Positions 1 to 8,292 of a DNA stretch of 64,000 nt are shown piece after piece (the stretch's first letter is position 1; each line of letters begins with the position of its first letter). Under the pieces are notes generated by a model. The model did no database searches. It was not told where the DNA came from and worked only from the letters and a program-made list of their open reading frames with translations. The stretch covers positions 155,094 through 219,093 of the forward strand of contig NZ_JBBAXC010000007.1 of the NCBI RefSeq assembly GCF_037120725.1, written 5' to 3'. The translations under genes and the position numbers were made by a program. Source of the stretch: Bacillus spongiae. Its GTDB lineage: Bacteria > Bacillota > Bacilli > Bacillales > Bacillaceae_K.

Positions 1-1652
1 TAACGATTAAACATATCTGGCATAATGGTCATGGGAATTTTCGATATAAGTAGGAACGATCCTATAAATAGGATGAGGAATAAACCGATAACTGCTACAC
101 TATAGCGCTTTTTACTCACTATCCATTGGATTAATTTACGATAGGCTTTAATGATAGGACCATTCGTCCGCTTTTCAGCATGTTTTCGTAGCTTTAAGAA
201 TTTTTCTGATAACGTAGGGATTAAGGTAAAAGAAACGACTACAGAACTAATAAGGGTAATGGCTACGACAGCTGATAATATTATCATAAATTGCCCTATT
301 TCACCGCCGAGCAATCCGATTGGAAGAAAGACAACGATGGTGGTAAGCATTGAGGCAAATACAGCTGTCGCGACTTCTTTCGTTCCATCCAAAACCGCAA
401 CAAAATTAGAAAGTCCTTGTTCCTTTTTCCTGTAAATGGATTCAAGTATGACAATGGAAGAATCGACCATCATTCCAATCCCTAAACCAAGTGCAATTAA
501 AGTTAATATATTAAAACTGTAGTCAAACAGCCACATTGTCAAGAAGGTAAGTAGAATGGAGGTAGGGATCGAAAGCCCAATAATAAAAGTTGCTCGCAAA
601 TTACGTAAAAACAAAAATAAAATGACGATTGCAATGAGTCCACCAATAATAATATTGTTGGTTACTCCATCGAGGGAATCTTTAATATAGTCAGCTTGTG
701 CCACGATTTCCATGATGTCGAAGCCATTGACTAAATTCTCATCACGGATCGCTTGAATTTCATTTCGGACTGCTTCGGCCATTTCAATTTGTGTTACATC
801 AGTCACGCGTCCAACTTGAATAAAGATTAGATCTTTCGTCCCATCTTTCCAAACAAATGAAGATGATTCCAAAGGTTGAAGTGATATGTTTGCAATGTCA
901 CTAAGGGGTATAGAGCCAGATGGAGAAGGGATACTAATGTTTTTTACATCATCTATACTGTTTAAGGAAGTATTCCAACGAAGAGAGGGATTGTTTGCTT
1001 CACCGCTAAATGTTCCGAGAGTAGTGGTAGTATTAGTATTCGATATCGTATTGATAGCTTGCTGAAAATCAATACCGAGTTCAGTAATTTTGCTTCGATT
1101 AAAATCAATGGTCAGTTCTTGCTCGAAACTACCAGAAAGCATCACATCACGAACTTCTGGTAAAGCTTCTAATCTTGGTTCGAGTACTTCTTTTGCAAAA
1201 GTAGTCATTTCTTTCATGTCTCCACCTGAGATATCCATGAAAAATTCGTAACCTTGGTTTATACTGATTTGTCCAGCAATCACGTTCTTTATTCCTGGGT
1301 TGTTTGCTGCTGCAGAATTTACCACACTTTCTACTTCTGCTGAAAGTTCATTCCCCCTTCCTCTCTCAAACATGATTGTCATATTGCTCTTGCCGATAAT
1401 AGTTGTGGAGTGGACATCTGTTACTCCATTTATTGAGAGGAGTTGCTTTTCGATAGGAGTCGTAATCGTACGTTCTACTTCAATCGCTGCCATATCTCCT
1501 GCATCAATTTCAACGAAAGCACTATCAAAGTCCATTTCAGGGAATAATTCTCTATCTAGTTGGAAAACGGAGTAACTACCAATCGCCAAAATGAATAGGA
1601 CAAGTAAACCTACAAGTATCTTTCTGTTCAAAATAAACTTTAATAATTTCAT
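1..1652 (-). CDS. RND-family efflux transporter (N-terminal ~550 residues, runs off the left edge)
   Basis: This minus-strand gene starts with ATG at 1652 behind GGAG and continues past base 1, so only the N-terminal half is present. The product starts MKLLKFILNRK, followed by a first membrane helix (about residues 10-30), a long extracytoplasmic porter domain (about 35-330) and a block of membrane helices including the GGEIGQF and SVVVSFTLIP stretches typical of RND pumps. It most resembles the Gram-positive AcrB/SwrC-type proton-driven exporters, which expel lipopeptides, surfactants or drugs. The family usually exceeds 1000 residues. No membrane-fusion partner is visible here. The family call is firm; the substrate is unknown. 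SwrC of B. subtilis exports surfactin, which is worth noting because an NRPS begins at the far end of the window. Confidence 0.9.
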   Translation of the reverse strand, partial: MKLLKFILNRKILVGLLVLFILAIGSYSVFQLDRELFPEMDFDSAFVEIDAGDMAAIEVERTITTPIEKQLLSINGVTDVHSTTIIGKSNMTIMFERGRGNELSAEVESVVNSAAANNPGIKNVIAGQISINQGYEFFMDISGGDMKEMTTFAKEVLEPRLEALPEVRDVMLSGSFEQELTIDFNRSKITELGIDFQQAINTISNTNTTTTLGTFSGEANNPSLRWNTSLNSIDDVKNISIPSPSGSIPLSDIANISLQPLESSSFVWKDGTKDLIFIQVGRVTDVTQIEMAEAVRNEIQAIRDENLVNGFDIMEIVAQADYIKDSLDGVTNNIIIGGLIAIVILFLFLRNLRATFIIGLSIPTSILLTFLTMWLFDYSFNILTLIALGLGIGMMVDSSIVILESIYRKKEQGLSNFVAVLDGTKEVATAVFASMLTTIVVFLPIGLLGGEIGQFMIILSAVVAITLISSVVVSFTLIPTLSEKFLKLRKHAEKRTNGPIIKAYRKLIQWIVSKKRYSVAVIGLFLILFIGSFLLISKIPMTIMPDMFNR

Positions 1653-1970
1653 TCTTTTTCTCCTTTTCGAATTCAGTAATGAAAAGCACTTGTTACGTGA
1701 ACAGTATAACTGAATATTCCGGGATAAATTCAAAGTATTTTCATTATTCATAAAAATTACAACTGGAGGATGAGAAGAAGGTGCACCTCAAGTAGGAATT
1801 TTTTATAGGGAGATCTTCAGTAGGGGATTATTAGGAAAAATTACGCACAAGTTAACCTTTGTATGACATTGATAAAATGTGGCTAATTTAAGAAATCCAC
1901 ATTAAAAAGCAAACCATGAACGTTGATTTTATTATGTGTGCTATACTACGGAGTGTAGGAGGGATAAAAG
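1653..1970. other. Intergenic region between divergent efflux pump and ferritin genes
   Basis: This stretch must hold the promoters of both divergent genes. I could not identify a convincing sigma-A promoter pair or a Fur/PerR-type box. No small gene with a ribosome binding site is apparent. Confidence 0.4.
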
Positions 1971-2477
1971 ATGATTAGTGAGAAATTAGCCAAAGGTTTA
2001 AATGATCAAATGAATTATGAGTTCTATTCTGCGCATGCGTATATGGCTATGGCCGCTTATTGCTCAGCAGAAAATTTAGATGGTTTTGCCAACTTCTTTT
2101 TAATTCAAGCAGAAGAAGAGCGCTTTCATGCAATGAAATTTTATAACTTTATTAATGATTTAGGTGAACGTGTGGAAGTTGATGGATTCACGGACCCAAA
2201 TAACGAATTTACTTCTGTTTTAGATGCATTCGAAAATGGCTTAAAGCATGAAAAAGAAGTCACACGTCGAATTTATCAGCTAGCAGATATGGCACTTGAT
2301 GAGAGAGAGCATGCAACAATGACGTTTTTAAAATGGTTCATTGAAGAGCAAGTAGAAGAGGAAGCGTTATTTGATGGATTAATTCAAAAATTAAGACGAA
2401 TTGACCAAGATAGCAATGCATTCTTTATGCTAGAAAATGAACTTGGACAAAGAACATTTGTGGCTGAAGAAGAATAG
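1971..2477 (+). CDS. ftn: Non-heme ferritin
   Basis: A 168-residue cytoplasmic iron-storage protein that oxidises Fe(II) and stores it as a mineral core in a 24-mer cage. The ferroxidase ligands are at the positions known for E. coli FtnA: E17, E50, H53, E94, Q127 and E130. The length is normal for the family. ATG at 1971 lies behind a GGAGG site. The gene is monocistronic, closed by a strong terminator at 2481-2525. The alternative, a Dps mini-ferritin, is excluded by the intrasubunit di-iron residues. No iron-responsive operator was recognised upstream. Confidence 0.95.
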   Translation: MISEKLAKGLNDQMNYEFYSAHAYMAMAAYCSAENLDGFANFFLIQAEEERFHAMKFYNFINDLGERVEVDGFTDPNNEFTSVLDAFENGLKHEKEVTRRIYQLADMALDEREHATMTFLKWFIEEQVEEEALFDGLIQKLRRIDQDSNAFFMLENELGQRTFVAEEE

Positions 2478-2480
2478 GAA

Positions 2481-2525
2481 CAACTAGAAGCACCTGATTT
2501 CATCAGGTGCTTCTAGTTGTTTTTC
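2481..2525 (+). terminator. Rho-independent terminator of ferritin gene
   Basis: An 18-bp perfect stem (2481-2498 with 2502-2519) with a 3-nt loop, followed by a T-run. Confidence 0.95.
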
Positions 2526-2574
2526 AGAAGATTCAAAGTATATTGTTATGCTTTAAAGTGGGAAAGTTAGGAGT

Positions 2575-2652
2575 GAAAAAATTCATCATCTTCGTTAAGA
2601 GGTGCTTTATTTTAAAAAACAACCCCTTTCATTGTAATAAAAGATGATGAAT
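2575..2652 (-). terminator. Possible long-loop terminator of the PlcR-like gene
   Basis: A 12-bp inverted repeat (ATTCATCATCTT at 2581-2592 and its complement at 2641-2652) is followed on the minus strand by six T. One arm lies inside the last codons of the regulator gene and the loop is about 48 nt, which is unusual for an intrinsic terminator. Confidence 0.4.
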
Positions 2653-3537
2653 GTCATCTAGTTTCCTATGAATTAAAGGAGTATACTGATGATTATTTTG
2701 AATATCGAACATAAATAGTGCTTTACTCATAAACTCGTAAGCACTCTGCCAATCATTCAGGGCTTCATAATTATAGCCAATATGGTAGTGTAGTTCGGCA
2801 AACAAGTACATATTATCGGTTTCTTGACACCATTCTATTCCTTCCATGCAGTAATGTATCGATTGCTCGTACTCTTCCTTTCTCGTTAATCCTTTTGCTG
2901 TGTTATATAAAATACGGGTTTTAATTGTAGGATCAATTTGAGTATGCAATGAGTCTAGTTGACCCATAATTCCTTTATACTCGAGTAACATGAGGTCATA
3001 CTCATGTTGTTCAAAGTAGATGACACTTTTACTATTAATGATTTCAATCTCTCTTTCGCTATAAACTTTAAGATGTTGATTTGTCAGTTCAATTGCTTGA
3101 TTGAGTATAGAAATGGCTTCTTTTGGTTGGTTATCGAGGTGATAGAGACAAATTCCTTGGTGCCACAATAGTAACTGGAAATTGTATTTATTATTGATTA
3201 CTAAAGGATTCTTTCGTTCATCATGAATAATGTCTTGAATTTTTTTGTACTCCATTTTCCGCCGATACTGTTTCAAAAGACTTTCAAGTTCCTTTATATA
3301 ACTAATGTTTGGCGAGGAAGCAATGTCAAAAAAGTAGTTAAGGTCGACACCTAATTTTTTTGCAATTTGATAAAGGGTAGTAGCATACGGGTAAACTAGC
3401 CCTTTTTCAATTTTACTGATTTGAGCTTGCGTACAAATGCCTTTACTCAGTTCAGTTTGAGACATTCCAATTGACTTTCTTAACATAAAGATTTCCTCAC
3501 CTATTTTAGAAAAGTCCAAGGCAGATTCTCCTTTCAA
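2629..3537 (-). CDS. PlcR-like XRE + TPR transcriptional regulator (RNPP family)
   Basis: A 302-residue protein with an N-terminal XRE helix-turn-helix (about residues 12-66: the IGMSQTELSKGI and QISKIEKGL segments) followed by about 230 residues of TPR-like helices. This is the architecture of RNPP regulators (Rap, NprR, PlcR, PrgX), which bind re-imported peptide pheromones in the TPR domain. Length and layout match PlcR (about 285 residues). It is divergent from a small secreted peptide gene at 3700 whose repeats end like PapR, followed by an M4 protease. In the B. cereus group plcR lies beside papR and nprB, so the neighbourhood supports a PlcR-type quorum sensor. The HTH-TPR call is firm; the pheromone is inferred. 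The start has a GGAG-like site (GAAAGGAGA). Confidence 0.85.
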   Translation of the reverse strand: MKGESALDFSKIGEEIFMLRKSIGMSQTELSKGICTQAQISKIEKGLVYPYATTLYQIAKKLGVDLNYFFDIASSPNISYIKELESLLKQYRRKMEYKKIQDIIHDERKNPLVINNKYNFQLLLWHQGICLYHLDNQPKEAISILNQAIELTNQHLKVYSEREIEIINSKSVIYFEQHEYDLMLLEYKGIMGQLDSLHTQIDPTIKTRILYNTAKGLTRKEEYEQSIHYCMEGIEWCQETDNMYLFAELHYHIGYNYEALNDWQSAYEFMSKALFMFDIQNNHQYTPLIHRKLDDIHHLLLQ

Positions 3538-3549
3538 TAGGGTATAAAA

Positions 3550-3565
3550 TATTCCTATAATTATA
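3550..3565. promoter_or_regulatory. Candidate regulator-binding site upstream of the PlcR-like gene
   Basis: TATTCCTATAATTATA shares its first eleven bases with the 16-bp imperfect palindrome at 4047-4062 in front of the protease gene. It lies just upstream of the regulator start, consistent with autoregulation. This is inferred from sequence similarity only. Confidence 0.35.
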
Positions 3566-3644
3566 TTTTTGTTGTTTTTGAGAGAATATAGACGAAAAGC
3601 TATGAATAATGTAATTTAATTAAGAATTTTCAGAAAAAAGATAA

Positions 3645-3659
3645 TATACTGTTAGTATA
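3645..3659. promoter_or_regulatory. Perfect inverted repeat upstream of the signal-peptide gene
   Basis: TATACT-gtt-AGTATA has 6-bp perfect arms and begins 55 bp before the ATG of the pheromone precursor. It may be an operator for the divergent regulator, although it also resembles a -10 region. It differs from the TATTCCTATA sites. Confidence 0.35.
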
Positions 3660-3699
3660 TAATAAAACATATTCTAAGATTTTTGAAGGAGGAGATATA

Positions 3700-3900
3700 A
3701 TGAAAAAAGTAAGTAAAGCAATAATCTTTTCAATTGTTATGATTAGTGTTAGTTTTGGAGCTTCCAACTACATAGGGGCTGAAGAGTTACCACCGGTTCA
3801 TGCTGGTGAGCTACCACCGGTTCATGCTGGTGAGTTACCACCAGTTCACGCTGGTGAGCTACCGCCAGTTCACAGTACCGAACTACCACCAGTCCATTAA
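3700..3900 (+). CDS. Secreted PapR-like pheromone precursor with five ELPPVH repeats
   Basis: A 66-residue peptide with a Sec signal (MKK start, hydrophobic core about residues 7-21) followed by five copies of ELPPVH at residues 29-34, 37-42, 45-50, 53-58 and 61-66. The first three linkers are AG and the last is ST, and the protein ends exactly on the last copy. PapR of B. cereus is a 48-residue exported peptide whose C-terminal ADLPFEF-type heptapeptide is the PlcR ligand. GELPPVH or TELPPVH has the same length and a similar acidic-Leu-Pro core. A strong ribosome binding site (AAGGAGGAG) precedes the ATG, and the protease gene has a near-identical leader. The role is inferred from architecture and neighbours. 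Alternatives are a mating-type decoy or a bacteriocin-like peptide. Confidence 0.75.
   Translation: MKKVSKAIIFSIVMISVSFGASNYIGAEELPPVHAGELPPVHAGELPPVHAGELPPVHSTELPPVH
3784..3897 (+). repeat. 24-bp tandem repeat encoding the pheromone copies
   Basis: Four 24-bp units plus a final 18-bp unit in frame, each encoding ELPPVH plus a dipeptide. The first two units are near-identical and later ones carry synonymous changes (accgccagttcac, accaccagtccat). The peptide is therefore conserved while the DNA drifts, which suggests selection on the peptide. Confidence 0.9.
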
Positions 3901-3940
3901 TAGAAATAGGATAATAGTTAGTCTATTGAGATGATTGCAA

Positions 3941-3977
3941 GCGAATCTTCCTACTGAAAGGATATTCGCTTTTTTTA
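3941..3977 (+). terminator. Terminator of the pheromone precursor gene
   Basis: GCGAATCTTCC pairs imperfectly with GGATATTCGC around an 8-nt loop and is followed by seven T. The peptide gene is thus transcriptionally separate from the protease gene. Confidence 0.8.
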
Positions 3978-4046
3978 TTTAAGGGACCGCTTACTAATTT
4001 AATTGTAATTTAAAATCTATCATAGAAATAATAATTTAATAGTCAA

Positions 4047-4062
4047 TATTCCTATAAGAATA
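4047..4062. promoter_or_regulatory. Palindromic candidate operator upstream of the protease gene
   Basis: TATTCCTATAAGAATA is a 16-bp palindrome apart from one pair of positions. It lies 132 bp before the protease ATG and shares TATTCCTATAA with the site before the PlcR-like gene. It is a good candidate for the regulator's binding box, though it is not the published PlcR box. Confidence 0.4.
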
Positions 4063-4193
4063 GTTTTATATAAAATAGTTAGAATAATAAGAAAAATAAG
4101 ATAAGAAGCACTAAAATTTCGCTATTTATTACGGAAAATGAGAATTAACGACTTTATTTATTGATGATAGTCTTGTCTTAAGGAGGAGATAAA

Positions 4194-5828
4194 ATGAAAA
4201 AAAGAAAAATGAAAAAGGTAGCAACAGCATTAACATTAAGTACGACTTTATTTGCAGCTGGAGGGATGGCATCAGCGAATGAATCTGGAAATTGGAGTCT
4301 AAGTCCTGAGATGGGAGCAGAATTGAAATCTTCAATTTCTGCATCCAATACGCCAGCCTTTGTCAAAGGGAATTTCTCTTCAGAAAAAATCAAATCTGAA
4401 AAGGATGTGGAGAAATTTTTCCAAGCAAATAAAGGTACGTTTGGAATTAATCCTAAAAAAGAGCTTATCTTTATAGAAAAAGAGACTGACGAGCTTGGTA
4501 TGACTCATTATACTTTCCAACCAGCTATTCAAAATATCCCAATTGATCAATCCCAGATTATTCTACATGTTGATGAAAACGATAATTTAGTATCAATAAA
4601 CGGAGAATTCCATGCAAACTCACCGTCGAAAGTAAAACAAAGTAAAAAACTGACTAAATCACAAGCATTGAATAAGGCTTGGAAGCATATTGATGTAGAC
4701 CGAAAGCAAGCAGATAGAAAGATTGCAACACCAAAGGGTGAGACAAGCTTTCTTTCTGAGGATCAACAATTAGTTGTACTAGAGGAAAACGGAGAATATT
4801 CATTAGCTTATCATGTAACGATGCAGTTTTCTGAACCTTATATCGCAAACTGGAATGTATGGGTAAATGCAGAAAATGGGGAAGTCCTCAAGGCGGTTAA
4901 CGAAGTGCATGATGTAGCTTCTACAGGAACAGGAACAGGTGTATTAGGTGACACAAAATCCTTAAATACGTATTTTTACAATAATACGTATTATCTGTTT
5001 GATGTGACGAAACCAATGGCTGGAGTTATTCAAACGTTTGATAATAACTATAGAACTTTTGGATTACCAGGAAGTTATATGACGGATTCAGGAAACACGT
5101 TCTTTAGTGACAGACAAAAGGCTGGTGTGGATGCTCATTATTATGCTGGTGAAGTCTTTGATTATTTCTATGAAACATTTGGACGTGAAAGCTATGATGA
5201 TAGGGGAGCAGATATAACATCAACTGTCCACTACGGAAGTAACTATAACAATGCAGGTTGGAATGGAAATCAAATGATTTATGGTGACGGAGATGGATTT
5301 ACCTTTACAGCTCTTTCTGGTTCAAAGGATGTCGTTGCACATGAGCTGACACATGCTGTAACAGATTATGAAGCAGATTTAGTTTATGAATTTCAGCCAG
5401 GAGCTTTAAATGAGTCTTTCTCTGACGTATTCGGTTATTTCGTAGATTCAGAGAATTGGTTATTGGGAGAAGATGTATATACACCAACGATTCCTGGGGA
5501 TGCATTAAGAAGTCTATCGAATCCAACTTTATACGATCAACCTGATCATATGAATGACTTTGAAGTGTTACCAAATACGAGAGCAGGAGATTGGGGTGGA
5601 GTTCATATCAATAGTGGAATTCCAAATAAAGCTGCTTACCATACGATTAATGCAATTGGTAAATCAAAAGCAGAGAATATTTACTATCGCGCATTAACGG
5701 TTTACTTAACACCTAACAGTCAGTTTACCGATGCACGTCAAGCACTTATTCAATCTGCTCAAGATTTATATGGTTCAAGTGAAGCGAATTCTGTTGCTTC
5801 AGCTTGGGATAGTGTTGGTGTCTTTTAA
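4194..5828 (+). CDS. Secreted neutral metalloprotease, M4 family (bacillolysin/NprB-like)
   Basis: A 544-residue preproenzyme. A signal peptide (about 1-28, ending ASA) is followed by an FTP/PepSY propeptide (about 50-235) and a mature catalytic domain starting near residue 242. The zinc motif HELTH is at 383-387 and the third ligand E407 lies 24 residues after H383, the thermolysin spacing. The late GGVHINSGIPNKAAY block carries the catalytic His region. It degrades extracellular protein. In the B. cereus group the NprB protease next to plcR matures PapR outside the cell, so this gene beside a PapR-like precursor may process the ELPPVH repeats. That role is inferred. A strong AAGGAGGAG site precedes the ATG and a palindromic candidate operator lies upstream. 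Confidence 0.95.
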   Translation: MKKRKMKKVATALTLSTTLFAAGGMASANESGNWSLSPEMGAELKSSISASNTPAFVKGNFSSEKIKSEKDVEKFFQANKGTFGINPKKELIFIEKETDELGMTHYTFQPAIQNIPIDQSQIILHVDENDNLVSINGEFHANSPSKVKQSKKLTKSQALNKAWKHIDVDRKQADRKIATPKGETSFLSEDQQLVVLEENGEYSLAYHVTMQFSEPYIANWNVWVNAENGEVLKAVNEVHDVASTGTGTGVLGDTKSLNTYFYNNTYYLFDVTKPMAGVIQTFDNNYRTFGLPGSYMTDSGNTFFSDRQKAGVDAHYYAGEVFDYFYETFGRESYDDRGADITSTVHYGSNYNNAGWNGNQMIYGDGDGFTFTALSGSKDVVAHELTHAVTDYEADLVYEFQPGALNESFSDVFGYFVDSENWLLGEDVYTPTIPGDALRSLSNPTLYDQPDHMNDFEVLPNTRAGDWGGVHINSGIPNKAAYHTINAIGKSKAENIYYRALTVYLTPNSQFTDARQALIQSAQDLYGSSEANSVASAWDSVGVF

Positions 5829-5874
5829 TTAGATAAAATCTATATGACTATCTAAATTAGGATTTGTCATGATG

Positions 5875-5910
5875 AACCCCCTCTATTGTATGGAGGGGGT
5901 TCTTTATTAT
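5875..5910 (+). terminator. Terminator of the protease gene
   Basis: AACCCCCTCTAT pairs with ATGGAGGGGGTT around a 3-nt loop, followed by a T-rich tail. Confidence 0.9.
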
Positions 5911-5971
5911 GACACAAACATGGAGGGAGTAGGTATAGGAATGAAAGGTAGAGAGTTTCGTAAGCGTGTTC

Positions 5972-6001
5972 TTGACAGATGAATAGCATCATGGTTAGAT
6001 G
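5972..6001 (+). promoter_or_regulatory. Probable sigma-A promoter of the biotin operon
   Basis: A perfect -35 (TTGACA, 5972-5977) is followed after 17 bp by the weak -10 TTAGAT (5995-6000). The BirA operator begins just downstream. Confidence 0.5.
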
Positions 6002-6012
6002 AGAATAACTAT

Positions 6013-6044
6013 ATGTTAACTAATATTATTAACAAGGTTAACAA
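6013..6044 (+). promoter_or_regulatory. BirA (biotin repressor) operator
   Basis: The inverted half-sites ATGTTAAC (6013-6020) and GTTAACAA (6037-6044) are 16 bp apart, the layout of Bacillus BirA boxes. The site lies between promoter and bioA, so biotinyl-AMP-bound BirA should shut off the operon. An in-frame ATG at 6013 falls inside the operator and is therefore not the likely start. Confidence 0.85.
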
Positions 6045-6057
6045 AAAGGAGTGGAGA

Positions 6058-7416
6058 ATGTTGTCTCATCACGAACAGTTGATAGAAAAGAGTAAGAAAT
6101 ACTTGTGGTTGCCGTTTACACAAATGAAAGATTACGAGAAGGATCCTCTTATTATTGAAAGTGGAGAAGGTGTGAAGCTAAAGGATACGGAAGGGAAGTT
6201 GTATTATGATGGTTTTTCTTCCGTTTGGTTGAACGTACATGGGCATAGAAAAAAAGAGCTAGATGAAGCCATTCGTGTACAGCTTGAAAAAATTGCCCAC
6301 TCCACCCTTTTAGGTATGACGAATGTGCCAGCGACAGAGCTTGCTGAACGTTTAGTAAACCTAACACCTCCAGGGCTTGATCGTGTTTTTTATTCGGATA
6401 GTGGAGCCACTTCAGTTGAAATTGCCTTGAAGATGGCTTTCCAATATTGGAGAAATATTGGAGAGACGAAAAAACAGAAATTTGTCACAATGAATAATGG
6501 CTATCATGGCGATACAGTTGGTGCCGTTAGTGTTGGGGATATCGATGTGTTCCATAAAGTGTATAAGCCGTTAATGTTTAATAGTTATAAAACGCCTTAC
6601 CCATATACATACCGTCATCCTTCGAATCAGGCTGAAGTGTGTCGTGATGAGTGTTTAAATGAATTAGAAACACTACTAAAGGAACGCCATGAGGAAATTG
6701 CAGCACTCATAGTCGAGCCTATGATGCAAGGTGCTGGTGGGATGATTAAAATGCCAAAAGGCTTTTTATCTGGAGTTTCAAAGTTATGCAAAGCCTATGA
6801 TGTTCTTCTCATTACAGATGAAGTCGCAACAGGGTTTGGTCGAACGGGAGAACTGTTCGCGTGCAATCATGAAGGAGTAGTACCTGATATTATGACTGCT
6901 GGAAAAGGGCTTACCGGCGGTTATTTACCGATTGCGATTACGATGACAAGTGAACGTATTTATGAAGCCTTTTATGATGATTATACGAAGTTAAAAGCGT
7001 TTTTCCATGGCCACTCTTATACGGGAAATCAGCTAGGGTGCGCGGTTGCTCTTGCCAACCTCGATTTATTTGAAAGCGAAAAAATAGTCGAAAACGTGCA
7101 GCAGAAATCGAAAGTCATTCAAGAAACATTAACTAAATTTCATGAACTAAACCATGTAGGTGATATTAGGCAAATCGGTTTTATGACTGGAATCGAATTA
7201 GTGAAAAATAAGCAGACGAAAGAGCCTTTTCAGTGGGAAGAACGCATGGGATATCAAGTATCGTTGAAAATGCGAGAACTAGGCATGCTGACAAGGCCGC
7301 TTGGAGACGTCATCGTATTTATGCCACCATTGGCAAGTACGACAGAAGAACTCCAGGAGATGATGTCTATTATGTATGAAGCGATTTATACGACAACAGA
7401 AAGAGACCGTTCCTAA
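6058..7416 (+). CDS. bioA: Adenosylmethionine-8-amino-7-oxononanoate aminotransferase
   Basis: A PLP-dependent class III aminotransferase that converts KAPA to DAPA with S-adenosylmethionine as usual amino donor, the third step of biotin ring assembly. Visible motifs are WLPFTQM at the N-terminus, the GYHGDTVGA segment, the [13 protein letters not shown] cofactor loop and the [12 protein letters not shown] segment with the Schiff-base lysine. Start ATG at 6058 (452 residues) is chosen because AAGGAG precedes it; an upstream in-frame ATG lies inside the BirA operator. It is the first gene of the operon and abuts bioD with no gap. The length is normal for BioA. Confidence 0.95.
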   Translation: MLSHHEQLIEKSKKYLWLPFTQMKDYEKDPLIIESGEGVKLKDTEGKLYYDGFSSVWLNVHGHRKKELDEAIRVQLEKIAHSTLLGMTNVPATELAERLVNLTPPGLDRVFYSDSGATSVEIALKMAFQYWRNIGETKKQKFVTMNNGYHGDTVGAVSVGDIDVFHKVYKPLMFNSYKTPYPYTYRHPSNQAEVCRDECLNELETLLKERHEEIAALIVEPMMQGAGGMIKMPKGFLSGVSKLCKAYDVLLITDEVATGFGRTGELFACNHEGVVPDIMTAGKGLTGGYLPIAITMTSERIYEAFYDDYTKLKAFFHGHSYTGNQLGCAVALANLDLFESEKIVENVQQKSKVIQETLTKFHELNHVGDIRQIGFMTGIELVKNKQTKEPFQWEERMGYQVSLKMRELGMLTRPLGDVIVFMPPLASTTEELQEMMSIMYEAIYTTTERDRS

Positions 7417-8115
<699 letters not shown>

Positions 8116-8217
8116 GGTTTATTTTATGTATAAAAGACAATACACATTGATTAAAATTAGATTGGCTAGAAATGAATCGAGTTTTTATTCAAATCGTTAG
8201 GCGATAATGAAAAAGGA

Positions 8218-8243
8218 GAGCGTATGTTGCATGACATATGCTC
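8218..8243 (+). repeat. Hairpin in the bioD-bioF gap
   Basis: GAGCGTATGT and ACATATGCTC pair around a 6-nt loop with one G-U pair and are followed only by TTTC. It could be a weak terminator or a translational control element, and it overlaps the first codons of the longest bioF frame. Confidence 0.55.
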
Positions 8244-8292
8244 TTTCATAGTAGGGAGGGTATTGTCATCGATCATCAAGGCAGATGGGTAG
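8224..8292 (+). CDS. Possible 22-codon leader peptide overlapping the bioF start
   Basis: An ATG at 8224 lies five bases behind a clear GGAG (8215-8218) and opens a 22-codon frame (MLHDICSFIVGRVL...) ending in TAG at 8290-8292. The stop overlaps an AGAGGA site six bases before an in-frame bioF ATG at 8298. The arrangement would suit translational coupling. It may be a chance frame, since no homologue is recognised. Confidence 0.25.
   Translation: MLHDICSFIVGRVLSSIIKADG

Noticed and set aside
6013..6057. Longer bioA with a start at 6013
   Set aside because: That ATG lies inside the BirA operator and has no binding site. ATG 6058 follows AAGGAG.
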